Positions 17,043-25,554 are shown, counted from the first letter of the stretch. The stretch is 64,000 nucleotides of DNA from Actinomycetes bacterium (GCA_021798985.1 JAJZBI010000006.1:1-64000), one strand, 5' to 3'. Made by a program: numbers and translations. The notes: generated by a model not told the origin, from the sequence alone.

Positions 17043-18131
17043 CTAGCGCGCAACAGACAGGCGTTGGATCGCCTCGTCGTCCCAGCTGATGCCAATTCCG
17101 GCGGCGCTCGGCGGATGCGCTCGGCCGTCGCTGACGCGGATCGAGCTCGTCGTCACGGGCGCGAGCTGGGGGATCCACTCCACCCAGCGCCCGTTCGGCA
17201 CCGCCGCGGACAGGCTCACATGGAGCTCCATCAAAAAGTGCGGCGCCGTCGGCACCCCGAAGGCCTCGGCGAGGTGAGCCACCTTCAGCCACGGCGTGAT
17301 CCCCCCGATGCGGGCGACATCGGGCTGCACGACGCTGGCCGCGCCGGCAGATAGGTACTCGCGAAAGTGCGCGAGGGAGTACATGGTCTCGCCCACCGCG
17401 ATCGGGATCGAGGTGGACCGGGCGAGGATCGCGTGTCCCTCCACGTCGTCGGCGGCAAGGGGCTCCTCGAGCCAGGTGAGGTCGAAGGGCTCGTAGAGAT
17501 GTGCCCGGCGGACGGCCTCGTCGCGGGTGAATCCCTGGTTGGCGTCGACCATTAGCGCGGCGGCAGGTCCGATCGCCTCGCGAACCGCCCGCAGCCGCTC
17601 GACGTCCTCGCTCGCGTCGGGCTTGCCGACCTTGATCTTCACGCCCTGCCGGCCATCTTTGATCGCCTGGGCCGCATTCGCAGCGAGCTCGTCGATGCTG
17701 AAGTGGAGCCATCCGCCCTCGGTGTCATAGACGGGCACCGAGCGCTGCGCCCCGCCGGCGAGCTCGAAGACTGCAAGTCCGAGCGCCTTGGCCCGCGCGT
17801 CCCAGACAGCGGTGTCGATGGCGGCGAGCGCGAGCGCTGTGACCGGACCGACCATCACCGACCGGCACTGGTTGAACAGGTGGCGCCAGATCTCCTCGGG
17901 GCGGGCGGCGTCGAGGCCGTTCAGCTTCTCGAGCAGGTAGTCGCGCAACAGCGCGAGGACCGCCGAGCCGCCGATGCCGATCGTGTACGCGTAGCCGCGC
18001 CCTACCGTCCCCTCGCTCGTCGTGAGTTCGACGAAGATCGTCTCTTGCGACAAGAACGCCTGGACGGCGTCGGTCCGCGGCTGGAGGACAGGGATGTCGC
18101 AAACCCAGGCGCGAGCACCCGAAATCTTCAA
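17043..18131 (-). CDS. Enolase-superfamily sugar acid dehydratase (mandelate racemase subgroup)
   Basis: A 362-residue enzyme with all catalytic parts of the mandelate racemase subgroup: the KxK base motif (GVKIKVGKP near residue 160), metal ligands in MVDANQGF, WLEEPLA and VGETMYS, then QPDVARIGG, and the His region APHFLMELH near 300. Such enzymes abstract the proton alpha to a carboxylate and usually dehydrate aldonic acids. Context suggests L-fuconate, but known L-fuconate dehydratases are longer (about 440 residues), and the length and end motif are closer to talarate/galactarate-type dehydratases, so the substrate is open. The start is a TTG at 18131 with a G-rich ribosome site. It heads the minus-strand operon and is divergent from the FadR-type regulator. 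Confidence 0.82.
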   Translation of the reverse strand: MKISGARAWVCDIPVLQPRTDAVQAFLSQETIFVELTTSEGTVGRGYAYTIGIGGSAVLALLRDYLLEKLNGLDAARPEEIWRHLFNQCRSVMVGPVTALALAAIDTAVWDARAKALGLAVFELAGGAQRSVPVYDTEGGWLHFSIDELAANAAQAIKDGRQGVKIKVGKPDASEDVERLRAVREAIGPAAALMVDANQGFTRDEAVRRAHLYEPFDLTWLEEPLAADDVEGHAILARSTSIPIAVGETMYSLAHFREYLSAGAASVVQPDVARIGGITPWLKVAHLAEAFGVPTAPHFLMELHVSLSAAVPNGRWVEWIPQLAPVTTSSIRVSDGRAHPPSAAGIGISWDDEAIQRLSVAR

Positions 18132-18184
18132 TGGTCCCCCCGATATGGCCCCTCACGGCTCGTGGAACGAGCCTCCAACATCGT

Positions 18185-18205
18185 GCATGATGTACTGTAC
18201 GGGAC
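18185..18205. promoter_or_regulatory. Putative FadR/GntR operator in the divergent promoter region
   Basis: In the 134 bases between the dehydratase and the regulator lies GCATGATGTACTGTACGG, with a GTAC-T-GTAC inverted repeat at 18192-18200. FadR-type GntR proteins often bind short palindromes of this kind near their own gene. The assignment rests on position and symmetry only. Confidence 0.35.
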
Positions 18206-18265
18206 CACTCGCGGGGCGTCAACACGACAGCTACCTTTGAACAGGCCGAAGGCGAGGGGGTGGTG

Positions 18266-19081
18266 ATGGCGAGCGAGGCTTCGAGCGCGGGACGGGACGG
18301 TGCCGTGCCGTCCGGCGCGTTGCGCCTCAGCGCGCCGATGGACGGAGCGGGCGCAGACGCGCTCCCCGGGCGCCAGGTGCTCGCCGACAGCGTCTATGAC
18401 GTCGTGAAGCAGCAGATCATGGATCTCAAGCTGACCCCGTCCAAGCGACTGGTCATCGATCAGTTGGCGCGCGAGCTCGGCGTGTCGAACACCCCGTTGC
18501 GCGAGGCGCTGACTCGCCTCGAGCTCGAGGGGCTCGTGACCCGCCGGAGCCTCCAGGGCTTCACCGTCGCTCCCGTACCGGACCTGCGCGACATGGACGA
18601 GCTCTTCGAGCTGCGCCTCATGCTCGAGCCCGGTGCGGCTCGCGCCGCGAGCAAGAACGTCAGCCCGGAGGATCTGGCGCTGTTGCGCTCGAGCGTCGAG
18701 CGGATGGTCGAGCTGGCAGGGGACGACAGCGACACGGGACATTACCGCCGCCATCGCAGCCTCGTCTCTGCAGATGCGTACTTCCACGACTTCGTCGCCG
18801 AGGCGTCGGGCAACAAGTTGTTGCGCCGAGCGGTCTCGGGGCTGCACGCGCACGCCACGATCTACCGCCTGTACTTCAAGGCGGGCTACGCGCCTGAGGG
18901 CGGGGATACCGCCGACGAGCATGCGACGATCGTGCAGGCATTCGCTGAGCACAACCCCGAGCAGGCTGCACGCGCGATGAAAGAGCACCTGCGGCGCTCC
19001 CAGGAGCGGCTGCGCCGGATCTACCGCCTCAATCTCGCGGAGGAATCGAGCACCCGAGCGCGAAGCGCGGCCCGGCCGTGA
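18266..19081 (+). CDS. GntR-family regulator, FadR/FCD subgroup
   Basis: A 271-residue DNA-binding regulator. A disordered 35-residue N-terminus precedes the winged helix (VYDVVKQQIMDLKLTPSKRL, then DQLARELGVSNTPLREALTRLELEGLV, residues about 45-95). The C-terminal FCD helical domain has the metal/ligand pattern: ELRLMLEPGAARAAS, then HRSLVSADAYFHDFVAEASGN and a late DEHATIVQAF, giving the Asp/His set expected to hold a metal and an organic acid ligand. ATG 18266 follows GGCGAGGGGG; GTG codons at 18260 and 18263 are alternatives. Being divergent from the dehydratase operon and in the middle of the sugar locus, it most likely controls both sides in response to a sugar-acid intermediate. Confidence 0.87.
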   Translation: MASEASSAGRDGAVPSGALRLSAPMDGAGADALPGRQVLADSVYDVVKQQIMDLKLTPSKRLVIDQLARELGVSNTPLREALTRLELEGLVTRRSLQGFTVAPVPDLRDMDELFELRLMLEPGAARAASKNVSPEDLALLRSSVERMVELAGDDSDTGHYRRHRSLVSADAYFHDFVAEASGNKLLRRAVSGLHAHATIYRLYFKAGYAPEGGDTADEHATIVQAFAEHNPEQAARAMKEHLRRSQERLRRIYRLNLAEESSTRARSAARP

Positions 19082-19349
19082 CGCGAGGCGAGTTGCTGGC
19101 GGGCGGCGAGGAGGCGATCGGGCCGGCGCGCGCCGGCGTCGCAAGCGCCAGGTGGCTGAGATGACCAACAGGCGGTGGGACGCTCAATGGGCGCGAGGCC
19201 GCGCGATCACGAGGGGGACGCGGTGACCATGAGGTGCAGGTGGCACGTGGCCGACGGGCACGGCCGAGCGGGGGAGGTGCGATGGGATCATCGACGCGAC
19301 GCGGGTGCACCTGTTGGATCAGGCGAGCTCCGAAGCGGGAGGCGTCGTG

Positions 19350-20339
19350 ATGGCTGAGGCGACCGCACCGTTGGGCGCGCTCGAGCGCGTCCGGCTTGGC
19401 CGCAGCTCGGTCGAAATCACCCGCTTCGTGCTCGGTTGTGCTCCGCTCGGCGGCCTCTACCAGGCGGTCACCGACGAGCAGGCCGACGCCACCCTCGAGC
19501 AGGCCTGGCGGGATGGCGTGCGGGCCTTTGACACCGCGCCCCACTACGGCGGCGGGCTCTCCGAGCGCCGCGTCGGGCGCTTCTTGCAGCGCCAGCCACC
19601 CGGCTCCTTCGTCCTGTCGACCAAGGTCGGTCGTCTCCTGGTCGACCAGGGCGAAGGGGACGTGCCGGCGCCGGAATTCGCCGGCGAGGCACCCGTCGTG
19701 CGCGTGCGCGACTACAGCGCCGAGGGCGTGCGTCGCTCGCTCGAGGAGAGCCTCGAGCGCCTCGGCATCGACCGGATCGACGTGGCACTCGTCCACGACG
19801 CTGAGGAGCACCTCGATGCGGCGCTCGATGGCGCCTTCCCTGCGCTCGCGGCGCTGCGCGCCGAGGGAGTCGTGGGGGCGATCGGCGCGGGTATGAACTT
19901 CTGTGAGCACCTGGAGCGGATCGTGCGCGAGGCCGACGTCGACTGCATCCTCGTCGCCGGCCGCTACAGCTTGCTCGACCAGTCGGCTGGGCGGTCGCTC
20001 CTGCCGACGTGTGCCGAGCGAGGAGTCAGCGTGCTCGCGGCTGGGGTGTTCAACGGAGACGTGCTCGCCAACCCGCGGCCGGGCGCGCACTTTGACTACC
20101 GGCCCGCAAGCGACGAGGTGATCGCGAGGGCGCGCGCGATCGGCGAGGTGTGCGCCAGCTTCGACGTGCCGCTCGCCGCCGCCGCGCTCCACTTCCCCCT
20201 GCGTCACGATGCGGTGCACGCCCTCGTGGTCGGGGCGCGCACGCCGCGCGAGGTGGCAGAGGACGTGGCGCACTTTTCGGCGACGGTCCCTGACGCGCTC
20301 TATGCCGAGCTGGCGACGCGCGGCCTGGTCCAAGGCTGA
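19350..20339 (+). CDS. Aldo/keto reductase, L-fucose (D-threo-aldose 1-) dehydrogenase-like
   Basis: A 329-residue AKR with the sequence pattern of D-threo-aldose 1-dehydrogenases: GCAPLGGLYQAV near residue 26, FDTAPHYGGGLSERRVG with catalytic Asp and Tyr, LSTKVGRLL with Lys, and VALVHDAEEH with His, followed by GAGMN and VAGRYSLLDQSA. These enzymes oxidise L-fucose and some D-arabinose-type sugars to the 1,5-lactone. ATG 19350 follows GCGGGAGGCG. The lactonase at 11060 would open the product. The 268 bases upstream hold no gene I can support. It converges on the mutarotase gene, with 47 bases between. Confidence 0.85.
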   Translation: MAEATAPLGALERVRLGRSSVEITRFVLGCAPLGGLYQAVTDEQADATLEQAWRDGVRAFDTAPHYGGGLSERRVGRFLQRQPPGSFVLSTKVGRLLVDQGEGDVPAPEFAGEAPVVRVRDYSAEGVRRSLEESLERLGIDRIDVALVHDAEEHLDAALDGAFPALAALRAEGVVGAIGAGMNFCEHLERIVREADVDCILVAGRYSLLDQSAGRSLLPTCAERGVSVLAAGVFNGDVLANPRPGAHFDYRPASDEVIARARAIGEVCASFDVPLAAAALHFPLRHDAVHALVVGARTPREVAEDVAHFSATVPDALYAELATRGLVQG

Positions 20340-20386
20340 GCGCCTCGATGCGGCGGCACGTGCCGAGATCGGCGGCGCGTGCGCGA

Positions 20387-20743
20387 TCAGTCGAGGTGGA
20401 AGACCTCGTCGATGTCGGTCCACCACGGCTCATCGGGACCAGAGCGGAGGCTTCGCTGCATCGGCATCATGAGCGCCCACCAGCGCTGGGTCGCCGGGTC
20501 CTCGGCAATGCGGGCCATGTCGGCCGCGTAGTCGGTCCCGCGGTACTCGAAATAGCTGAAGAGCAGGTCGCCGTGGCGGTAGATGGAGTAGTTGGTGACA
20601 TTCGCGGCGCGCAGTGCGGCCAAGACGTCGGGCCAGACCGCCTGGTGGTAGGAGAGGTACTCCTCGGAGCGCTCGGGGAGGAGTCCCAAGACCGACGCTA
20701 CGCGACGCACGTTTTGTTCGTGCGCATTGTCTGCAGGAGCCAC
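20387..20743 (-). CDS. Sugar mutarotase, RhaM/DUF718 family
   Basis: A 118-residue dimeric ferredoxin-like-fold enzyme that interconverts sugar anomers. Family landmarks are LLPERSEEYLSYHQAVWPDV (with the catalytic His), NYSIYRHGDLLFSYFEY, and the end MARIAEDPATQRWW...PMQ. I place the start at the GTG of 20743, because GAGGAGGAA stands just upstream and the length then matches the family (about 105-115). Longer frames to 20797 or 20926 add residues of no family likeness. Named for L-rhamnose, this family also acts on L-fucose in several fucose loci, which suits the fucosidase and fucose dehydrogenase alongside. It is divergent from the SDR gene at 20963. Confidence 0.85.
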   Translation of the reverse strand: MAPADNAHEQNVRRVASVLGLLPERSEEYLSYHQAVWPDVLAALRAANVTNYSIYRHGDLLFSYFEYRGTDYAADMARIAEDPATQRWWALMMPMQRSLRSGPDEPWWTDIDEVFHLD

Positions 20744-20962
20744 CGATTCCTCCTCGTTTCGCGCTGCGCCGCCCCCGACGCGCTTGGCGGCGCCCATGGT
20801 AAAGCCAGTTCGCGCCAAGGCGCCCAATGCGTCCGCGGCGCCCGATCTACGGGCGAGCGAGCCCGAGCGGCTAGGCGAAGCTCGCGGCAGTTCGTTACGG
20901 TCTGAGGGCCCGAACGGGTCGCACAACGTGCCGGCGCGTTCCGGCGAGAGCGAGGAGGAGAC

Positions 20963-21721
20963 ATGGCTGGAGAGTTCGAGGGACTGCGCGCGATGGTGAC
21001 CGGCGCGTCATCGGGGATCGGCCTTTCGACCGCCGAACTGCTCGCCGCGCGCGGGGCACGGGTGTGCGTGCTCGATCTCGTGGCGCCGGCCGAGCCGTCC
21101 TTTGTCTACCAGCACGCTGACGTTGCCGACGACGCCTCGGTGCGCCAGGCAGTCGCGGCCGGCGTCACCGAACTCGGTGGCCTTGACATCCTCGTCAACA
21201 ATGCCGGCATCGGCGCTCAGGGCACGGTGGAGGAGAACTCCGACGAAGAGTGGCGGCGCATCTTCGAGGTCAATGTGTTCGGCATCGTGCGCGTCACGCG
21301 AGCCGCGCTTTCGGCGCTGCGGCGCTCCGAGAACGCTTCGATCGTCAACACCTGCTCGATCGCGGCCACCGCGGGTCTCATCCGGCGGGCCGCCTACAGC
21401 GCGACCAAGGGCGCCGTGCTCTCTCTCACGCGGGCGATGGCGGCCGACCACATCGGCGAGGGCATCCGGGTCAACTGCGTGAACCCCGGCACCGTCGAGA
21501 CGCCTTGGGTGACGCGGCTGCTCGACGCCGCCGCCGATCCCGCGGCCGAGCGCGCCGCGCTCGTCCAGCGCCAGCCGCACGGCCGCCTCGTTCAGCCAGA
21601 GGAGGTGGCCGCCGCGATCGCCTACCTCGCCTCCCCGCTCTCGAGTTCGACGACCGGCACGGCGATCGAGGTCGACGGCGGGATGGCTGGCCTGCGCCTT
21701 CCACCTCGCCCTCGCTCGTGA
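20963..21721 (+). CDS. Short-chain dehydrogenase (2-keto-3-deoxy-L-fuconate dehydrogenase-like)
   Basis: A 252-residue classical SDR. The NAD(P)-binding TGASSGIG lies at about residues 12-19, NNAG near 77, the catalytic Ser in NTCSIAATAG, and the YxxxK pair in YSATKGAVLSLTRAMAADH near 145-149. The end SSTTGTAIEVDGGMAGL is typical. The acidic residue in VLDLVAP after the second strand suggests NAD(H). In the non-phosphorylative fucose pathway an SDR oxidises 2-keto-3-deoxy-L-fuconate at C4, and its relatives look like this; an L-fucose dehydrogenase role is also possible. The ATG has GCGAGGAGGAGAC upstream. It is followed by the fucosidase (105 bases), probably in one transcript. Confidence 0.83.
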   Translation: MAGEFEGLRAMVTGASSGIGLSTAELLAARGARVCVLDLVAPAEPSFVYQHADVADDASVRQAVAAGVTELGGLDILVNNAGIGAQGTVEENSDEEWRRIFEVNVFGIVRVTRAALSALRRSENASIVNTCSIAATAGLIRRAAYSATKGAVLSLTRAMAADHIGEGIRVNCVNPGTVETPWVTRLLDAAADPAAERAALVQRQPHGRLVQPEEVAAAIAYLASPLSSSTTGTAIEVDGGMAGLRLPPRPRS

Positions 21722-21826
21722 CGCCCGCGAGGAGTCACCGCGCCAGCGTGCCGGCGTCTCGGCGCGTGAGGCGTGGGCCGGGCCGCCTGTCGGCGCAAAG
21801 CGAGGACCAACCGAAGGAGGGGCGCG

Positions 21827-23197
21827 GTGGCGACATTTCCATCTACGGGTGATCCAAGCACCGACTGGTCGCGCTTTTCCCGGCCGACTCCCGAGTGGTT
21901 CCTTGATGCCAAGCTCGGCATCTTCATCCACTGGGGCGCGTACTCGCTGCCGGCGTGGGCCGAGCCCGTCGGTGAGCTCGGGGCGGTCGACCCTGATGAA
22001 TGGTTCGCGCACAATCCCTATGCCGAGTGGTACTGGAACACCATCCGCATCGAGGACAGCCCCGCCGCGCACCACCACCGCGCCACCTATGGGGACCTCG
22101 ACTACGACGCCTTCTTGGACCGCTGGCAGGCCGAGCACTTCGACCCCGCGGACTGGGTGGCGCGCTTTGTGGCGGCGGGCGCGCGCTATGTCGTCCCGAC
22201 GAGCAAGCACCACGACGGCATCGCGCTGTGGGAGGCGCCCGGGAGCGGCGCGCGCAACACCGTGCGTCGCGGGCCACGGCGCGACCTCATCGGCGCGATC
22301 CACGACGCGGCCCGCGCGGCGGGGATGCGCTTTGGCGTGTACTACTCGGGCGGTCTCGACTGGAGCGTGGCGGACCTCGCGCCGATCCGATCCTCAGGCG
22401 ATGTCCGGGGAGTGCGGCCGAACGACGCCGCGTACGCGACCTACTGCGCGCTGCAGGTGCGCGACCTGATCGATCGTTACCGCCCCGAGGTGTTGTGGAA
22501 CGACATCGAGTGGCCCGACAGCGGCAAGCACCCGTGGGCCTTTGGCCTGGCGGAGCTCTTCGAGCACTACTACGAGTGCGTTCCCGAGGGACTCGTGAAC
22601 GACCGCTTCGGCGACACGCACCACGATTACCGCACGAGCGAGTACCAGATGCACCGGGAGAACGAGGCGGCGCCGGTGTGGGAGCACAACCGGGGGCTTG
22701 GCTTCTCTTTTGGGTACAACCAGCTCGAGGACGAGCGCCACTGGATCTCGCTCCCCGAGCTCATCGCGCACTTTGTCGATGTGGTCTCGCGCGGCGGGAA
22801 CCTCTTGCTCAACGTCGGCCCGATGGCCGACGGCACGCTGCCTGCTGGCCAGCGCGAGCGACTCGACGCGCTCGGCGCGTGGAATCGCAGCGAGGGTGCC
22901 GCCCTGTTCGGCTCCCGGCCGCTTGCTGAGGAGGTGGCGACGCCCGGTGAGGACCCGTGGGTTCGCTTTGTGCGCCGCGGGGACGAGGCGTGGGCGTTCA
23001 CGGCGGGTGGCAACGTGGTGCTGCCCATCCGCCACGAGGCGCTGCGCGGGGAGATCGCGCACCTCGCGGACGGCACCGAGCGAGCACTGCGGCGTGTCGA
23101 CGGCGGCGTCGAGGTCGAGGCTCCCCACGGCACGGGAGGGCTATGCGGGATCAGCCTGCCGCTCGCCGGCGGCACGGGGTCCGTGCCTTCCCGCTGA
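21827..23197 (+). CDS. Alpha-L-fucosidase, glycoside hydrolase family 29
   Basis: A 456-residue retaining exo-fucosidase. GH29 features seen are FLDAKLGIFIHWGAYSLPAW near residue 25, NPYAEWYWN, ARYVVPTSKHHDGIALW near 120-135, RFGVYYSGGLDWS, and VLWNDIEWPDSGK near 224 with the likely nucleophile Asp. A GGNLLLNVGPMADGTLP block follows near 330 and a small beta-sandwich ends the protein. GTG 21827 is chosen on GAAGGAGGGG just upstream; the frame opened at 21773 would add an Arg-rich stretch. No signal peptide is visible, so the enzyme is probably cytoplasmic and acts on imported fucosyl-oligosaccharides. Released L-fucose would go to the mutarotase and dehydrogenase. Confidence 0.92.
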   Translation: MATFPSTGDPSTDWSRFSRPTPEWFLDAKLGIFIHWGAYSLPAWAEPVGELGAVDPDEWFAHNPYAEWYWNTIRIEDSPAAHHHRATYGDLDYDAFLDRWQAEHFDPADWVARFVAAGARYVVPTSKHHDGIALWEAPGSGARNTVRRGPRRDLIGAIHDAARAAGMRFGVYYSGGLDWSVADLAPIRSSGDVRGVRPNDAAYATYCALQVRDLIDRYRPEVLWNDIEWPDSGKHPWAFGLAELFEHYYECVPEGLVNDRFGDTHHDYRTSEYQMHRENEAAPVWEHNRGLGFSFGYNQLEDERHWISLPELIAHFVDVVSRGGNLLLNVGPMADGTLPAGQRERLDALGAWNRSEGAALFGSRPLAEEVATPGEDPWVRFVRRGDEAWAFTAGGNVVLPIRHEALRGEIAHLADGTERALRRVDGGVEVEAPHGTGGLCGISLPLAGGTGSVPSR

Positions 23198-23482
23198 GCC
23201 CACCCAGACCGGCGCGGCCGCTCGGTCGGTGATCTGCGGCCGGCAGCCATCACCGCTCGAGCGTCGCGCCCTTGCCTGCTCGCACCACGACAGCTCCGGT
23301 GTCGTGCGCCGCGGCGGGTAGGTGTCGGTTGCATGGATCGACCGGCCACCCGATGGACCCCTGGCGGCGATTGGGCCTCGCGTGCCGCAGCCGTCGCCGG
23401 GCGTGGCCAGCTGGGCGCGCGTATCGCCGACGGTCCACACTGTGCAGCGCCGCGCGTGTGTGCGCGATCAGAAGGGGGAGCG

Positions 23483-24442
23483 ATGTTCACGGACCTCACG
23501 GGCCAGCAGCTCGAGGACTACCGCAGTGCCCAGGTCGATCCCGAGGACTTCGACGCGTTCTGGCAGCAGACGCTCGAAGATGCGCGCCAGCATCCCCTCG
23601 CGCTCGAGCTCACCCCGATCGAGCACCCGCTGCGCACGCTCGAGGTCTACGACCTGCGCTTTTCTGGCTACGGCGGTGATCGCATCGCCGCCTGGCTGCG
23701 CCTTCCTGCCGAGGTCAGCGGACCGCTCCCGACGATCGTCGAGTTCGTGGGCTACGGCGGTGGCCGGGGCCTCGCCGTCGACTCGCTGTTCTGGGCCTCG
23801 TGCGGCTTCGCGCACCTGCAGATGGACACCCGCGGCCAGGGGGCGAGCTGGAGCGTCGGGGTCACCCCCGATACCGGCGCAGCGGGCCCTCGCGTGCCCG
23901 GCATGATGACGGCGGGCATCGAGCACCCCGAGCGCTACTACTACCGGCGGCTCATCACCGATGCCGTGCGCTGCCTCGAGGCCGCGCGTGAGGTCGCCGC
24001 GATCGATGCCGAGCGCATCGCCGCCTACGGCATCAGCCAGGGCGGGGGGCTGTCGCTGGCGGCGAGCATCCTGTCGGCGATCCCGCGCGTGCTGGTCGCC
24101 CACGTGCCCTTCCTGTGCGACTTCCCCCGGGCCATCGGGATCACCGATGCCGACCCGTACCGTGAGATCGGCCGTTTCCTCGCGACGCATCGGGACATGG
24201 CGACCGCGGCGCTGCACACCTTGTCGTACTTCGACGGAGTGAACTTCGCCCGACGTGGCGGCGCGCCGGCCTATTTCAGCGCCGCGCTGATGGACGAGAT
24301 CTGCCCGCCGAGCACCGTCTTTGGTGCCTACCACGCCTACGGCGGGCCGAAGCAGATCCATGTCTGGGACTACAACGGCCATGAGGGCGGGGAGACCTTC
24401 GACGCCCTGCGGATGGCCGACGTGCTCTCCTCGGTGCTCTAA
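23483..24442 (+). CDS. Acetyl xylan esterase/cephalosporin-C deacetylase, CE7 family
   Basis: A 319-residue alpha/beta hydrolase of carbohydrate esterase family 7. It shows the family N-terminus (FDAFWQQTLEDA), EVYDLRFSGYGGDRIAAWLRLP, the QMDTRGQG motif near residue 112, the nucleophile GISQGGG (near 185), the acid Asp in ALMDEICPP (near 270) and the His in YNGHEGG (near 300). CE7 enzymes remove acetyl groups from small sugars and are cytoplasmic, which fits the absence of a signal peptide. ATG 23483 follows AAGGGGGAG. Coming after the fucosidase, it probably deacetylates imported oligosaccharides. The 285 bases upstream hold no gene I can support. Confidence 0.9.
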   Translation: MFTDLTGQQLEDYRSAQVDPEDFDAFWQQTLEDARQHPLALELTPIEHPLRTLEVYDLRFSGYGGDRIAAWLRLPAEVSGPLPTIVEFVGYGGGRGLAVDSLFWASCGFAHLQMDTRGQGASWSVGVTPDTGAAGPRVPGMMTAGIEHPERYYYRRLITDAVRCLEAAREVAAIDAERIAAYGISQGGGLSLAASILSAIPRVLVAHVPFLCDFPRAIGITDADPYREIGRFLATHRDMATAALHTLSYFDGVNFARRGGAPAYFSAALMDEICPPSTVFGAYHAYGGPKQIHVWDYNGHEGGETFDALRMADVLSSVL

Positions 24443-24981
24443 GTGCCGAGCTCGGTCTCGTGTTCTGGCGAGCTCGGCACCGCCGCCTGCGCGCAGTGGA
24501 GGTCCTCGAGGCGGGCAGCGAGGCGGAAGAGGAACGAGCGGAGCGTCGCCTCGGCGACGCGGTGCATGCCCGCCCAGTCGAGCCCGCGTCCGAGCGCGCC
24601 GAACGGCGGCACGTACGAGGCGCGCAGCGTCAACTGGGCGTGGTCGCCCTTCGGGGACAGCACGAGGTCGCCGTCGAGCACTGGGAACAGCTCGCGATGC
24701 TCGATCGCCTCCCAGCGGATCCAGCCGACGAGGGTGCCCCCGACGGGGCGCCAGGCGCCGATGCTGGCACGCACTTCGCGGTGCAGGCGCGCCGAGGCCC
24801 AGGCCGGACCCATCTTGATGATGGTGGTGTCGCCGTCCTCTTCTGCCTCGCCGACCAGCCCGGCGAGCCAGCGGTCGTCCTCGGCGAGCAGGGATCCGAT
24901 CGCCCCGAACTCACAGTTCAGCTCTACCGAGTCCTCGACCAGGACTGGCGCCGGCCCCCGACGCGGCTCAGGCTGCTGCAT
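24439..24981 (-). CDS. SRPBCC-like hypothetical protein
   Basis: A 180-residue protein I cannot name. Its strand-rich pattern, with CEFGAIGSLLAEDDRW, HREVRASIGAW, GGTLVGWIRWEA, FPVLDGDLVLSP and AQLTLRASYVPP, followed by a long C-terminal helix (MHRVAEATLRSFLFRLAARL), resembles the helix-grip START/SRPBCC fold used for binding hydrophobic ligands. The first 15 residues are polar and Pro-rich. ATG 24981 has no strong ribosome site. Its last codons lie inside the palindromic hairpin shared with the converging esterase gene. It is divergent from the peroxiredoxin gene at 25102. Confidence 0.7.
   Translation of the reverse strand: MQQPEPRRGPAPVLVEDSVELNCEFGAIGSLLAEDDRWLAGLVGEAEEDGDTTIIKMGPAWASARLHREVRASIGAWRPVGGTLVGWIRWEAIEHRELFPVLDGDLVLSPKGDHAQLTLRASYVPPFGALGRGLDWAGMHRVAEATLRSFLFRLAARLEDLHCAQAAVPSSPEHETELGT
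24443..24480. terminator. Bidirectional terminator hairpin between converging genes
   Basis: A perfect 12-bp inverted repeat, GTGCCGAGCTCG at 24443-24454 and its complement at 24469-24480, starts one base after the esterase stop and overlaps the last codons of the minus-strand gene. It can end transcripts from both sides. Confidence 0.6.
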
Positions 24982-25101
24982 TACCCTAGGCTGACGGCCA
25001 GCTGAGCTGGGCCCCTAGGGGCGAAGGCAGTTCGCCGAAGGGCCAAAGGTCCCTTGCGGCCGAGGACGGACGTGCTCGTTGCGCGAACCGAAGGAGGGCC
25101 C

Positions 25102-25554
25102 ATGGAGGTCGGCGACCAGGTCGAGGACTTCGAGCTCGTCGACCAGCACGGGACGCCGCGGCGGCTGTCGGACTCCCTGGCACAAGGCCCGGTGGTCCTC
25201 TTCTTCTACCCCGCGGCGATGACCAAGGGCTGCACCGCGGAGAGCTGCCATTTCCGCGACCTCGGCGCCGAGTTCGCGGCGCTCGGCGCCCAGCGCATCG
25301 GCATCAGCGCCGATCCGGTCGACAAGCAGCGCCGCTTCTCGGACACCTACGGCTTTGACTACCCGCTGCTCTCGGACCCCGAGCGCAGCGTGGCGGAGCG
25401 CTTCGGGGTGCGCCGCGGCTTCGGCCCGTTGCCGGTCAAGCGCTGGACCTTCGTCATCTCGCCCGAGTCGGTGGTGCTCGCGGTGATCAAGAGCGAGATC
25501 AACATGGCGAGCCACGCCGACCGAGCGCTCGCCGCGCTGCGCGCCCGGCGCTGA
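25102..25554 (+). CDS. Peroxiredoxin, BCP/PrxQ type (AhpC-TSA family)
   Basis: A 150-residue thiol peroxidase that reduces H2O2 or organic peroxides in the cytoplasm. It has the PrxQ layout: GDQVEDFELVDQHG at the start, then FFYPAAMTKGCTAESCHFRD with the peroxidatic Cys (near residue 45) and the resolving Cys five residues later, which marks an atypical two-Cys enzyme. SADPVDKQRRFSDTYGFDYPLLSDP and a RWTFVISPE strand follow. ATG 25102 follows AAGGAGGG. It is divergent from the SRPBCC-like gene and is not obviously part of an operon. Confidence 0.92.
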   Translation: MEVGDQVEDFELVDQHGTPRRLSDSLAQGPVVLFFYPAAMTKGCTAESCHFRDLGAEFAALGAQRIGISADPVDKQRRFSDTYGFDYPLLSDPERSVAERFGVRRGFGPLPVKRWTFVISPESVVLAVIKSEINMASHADRALAALRARR

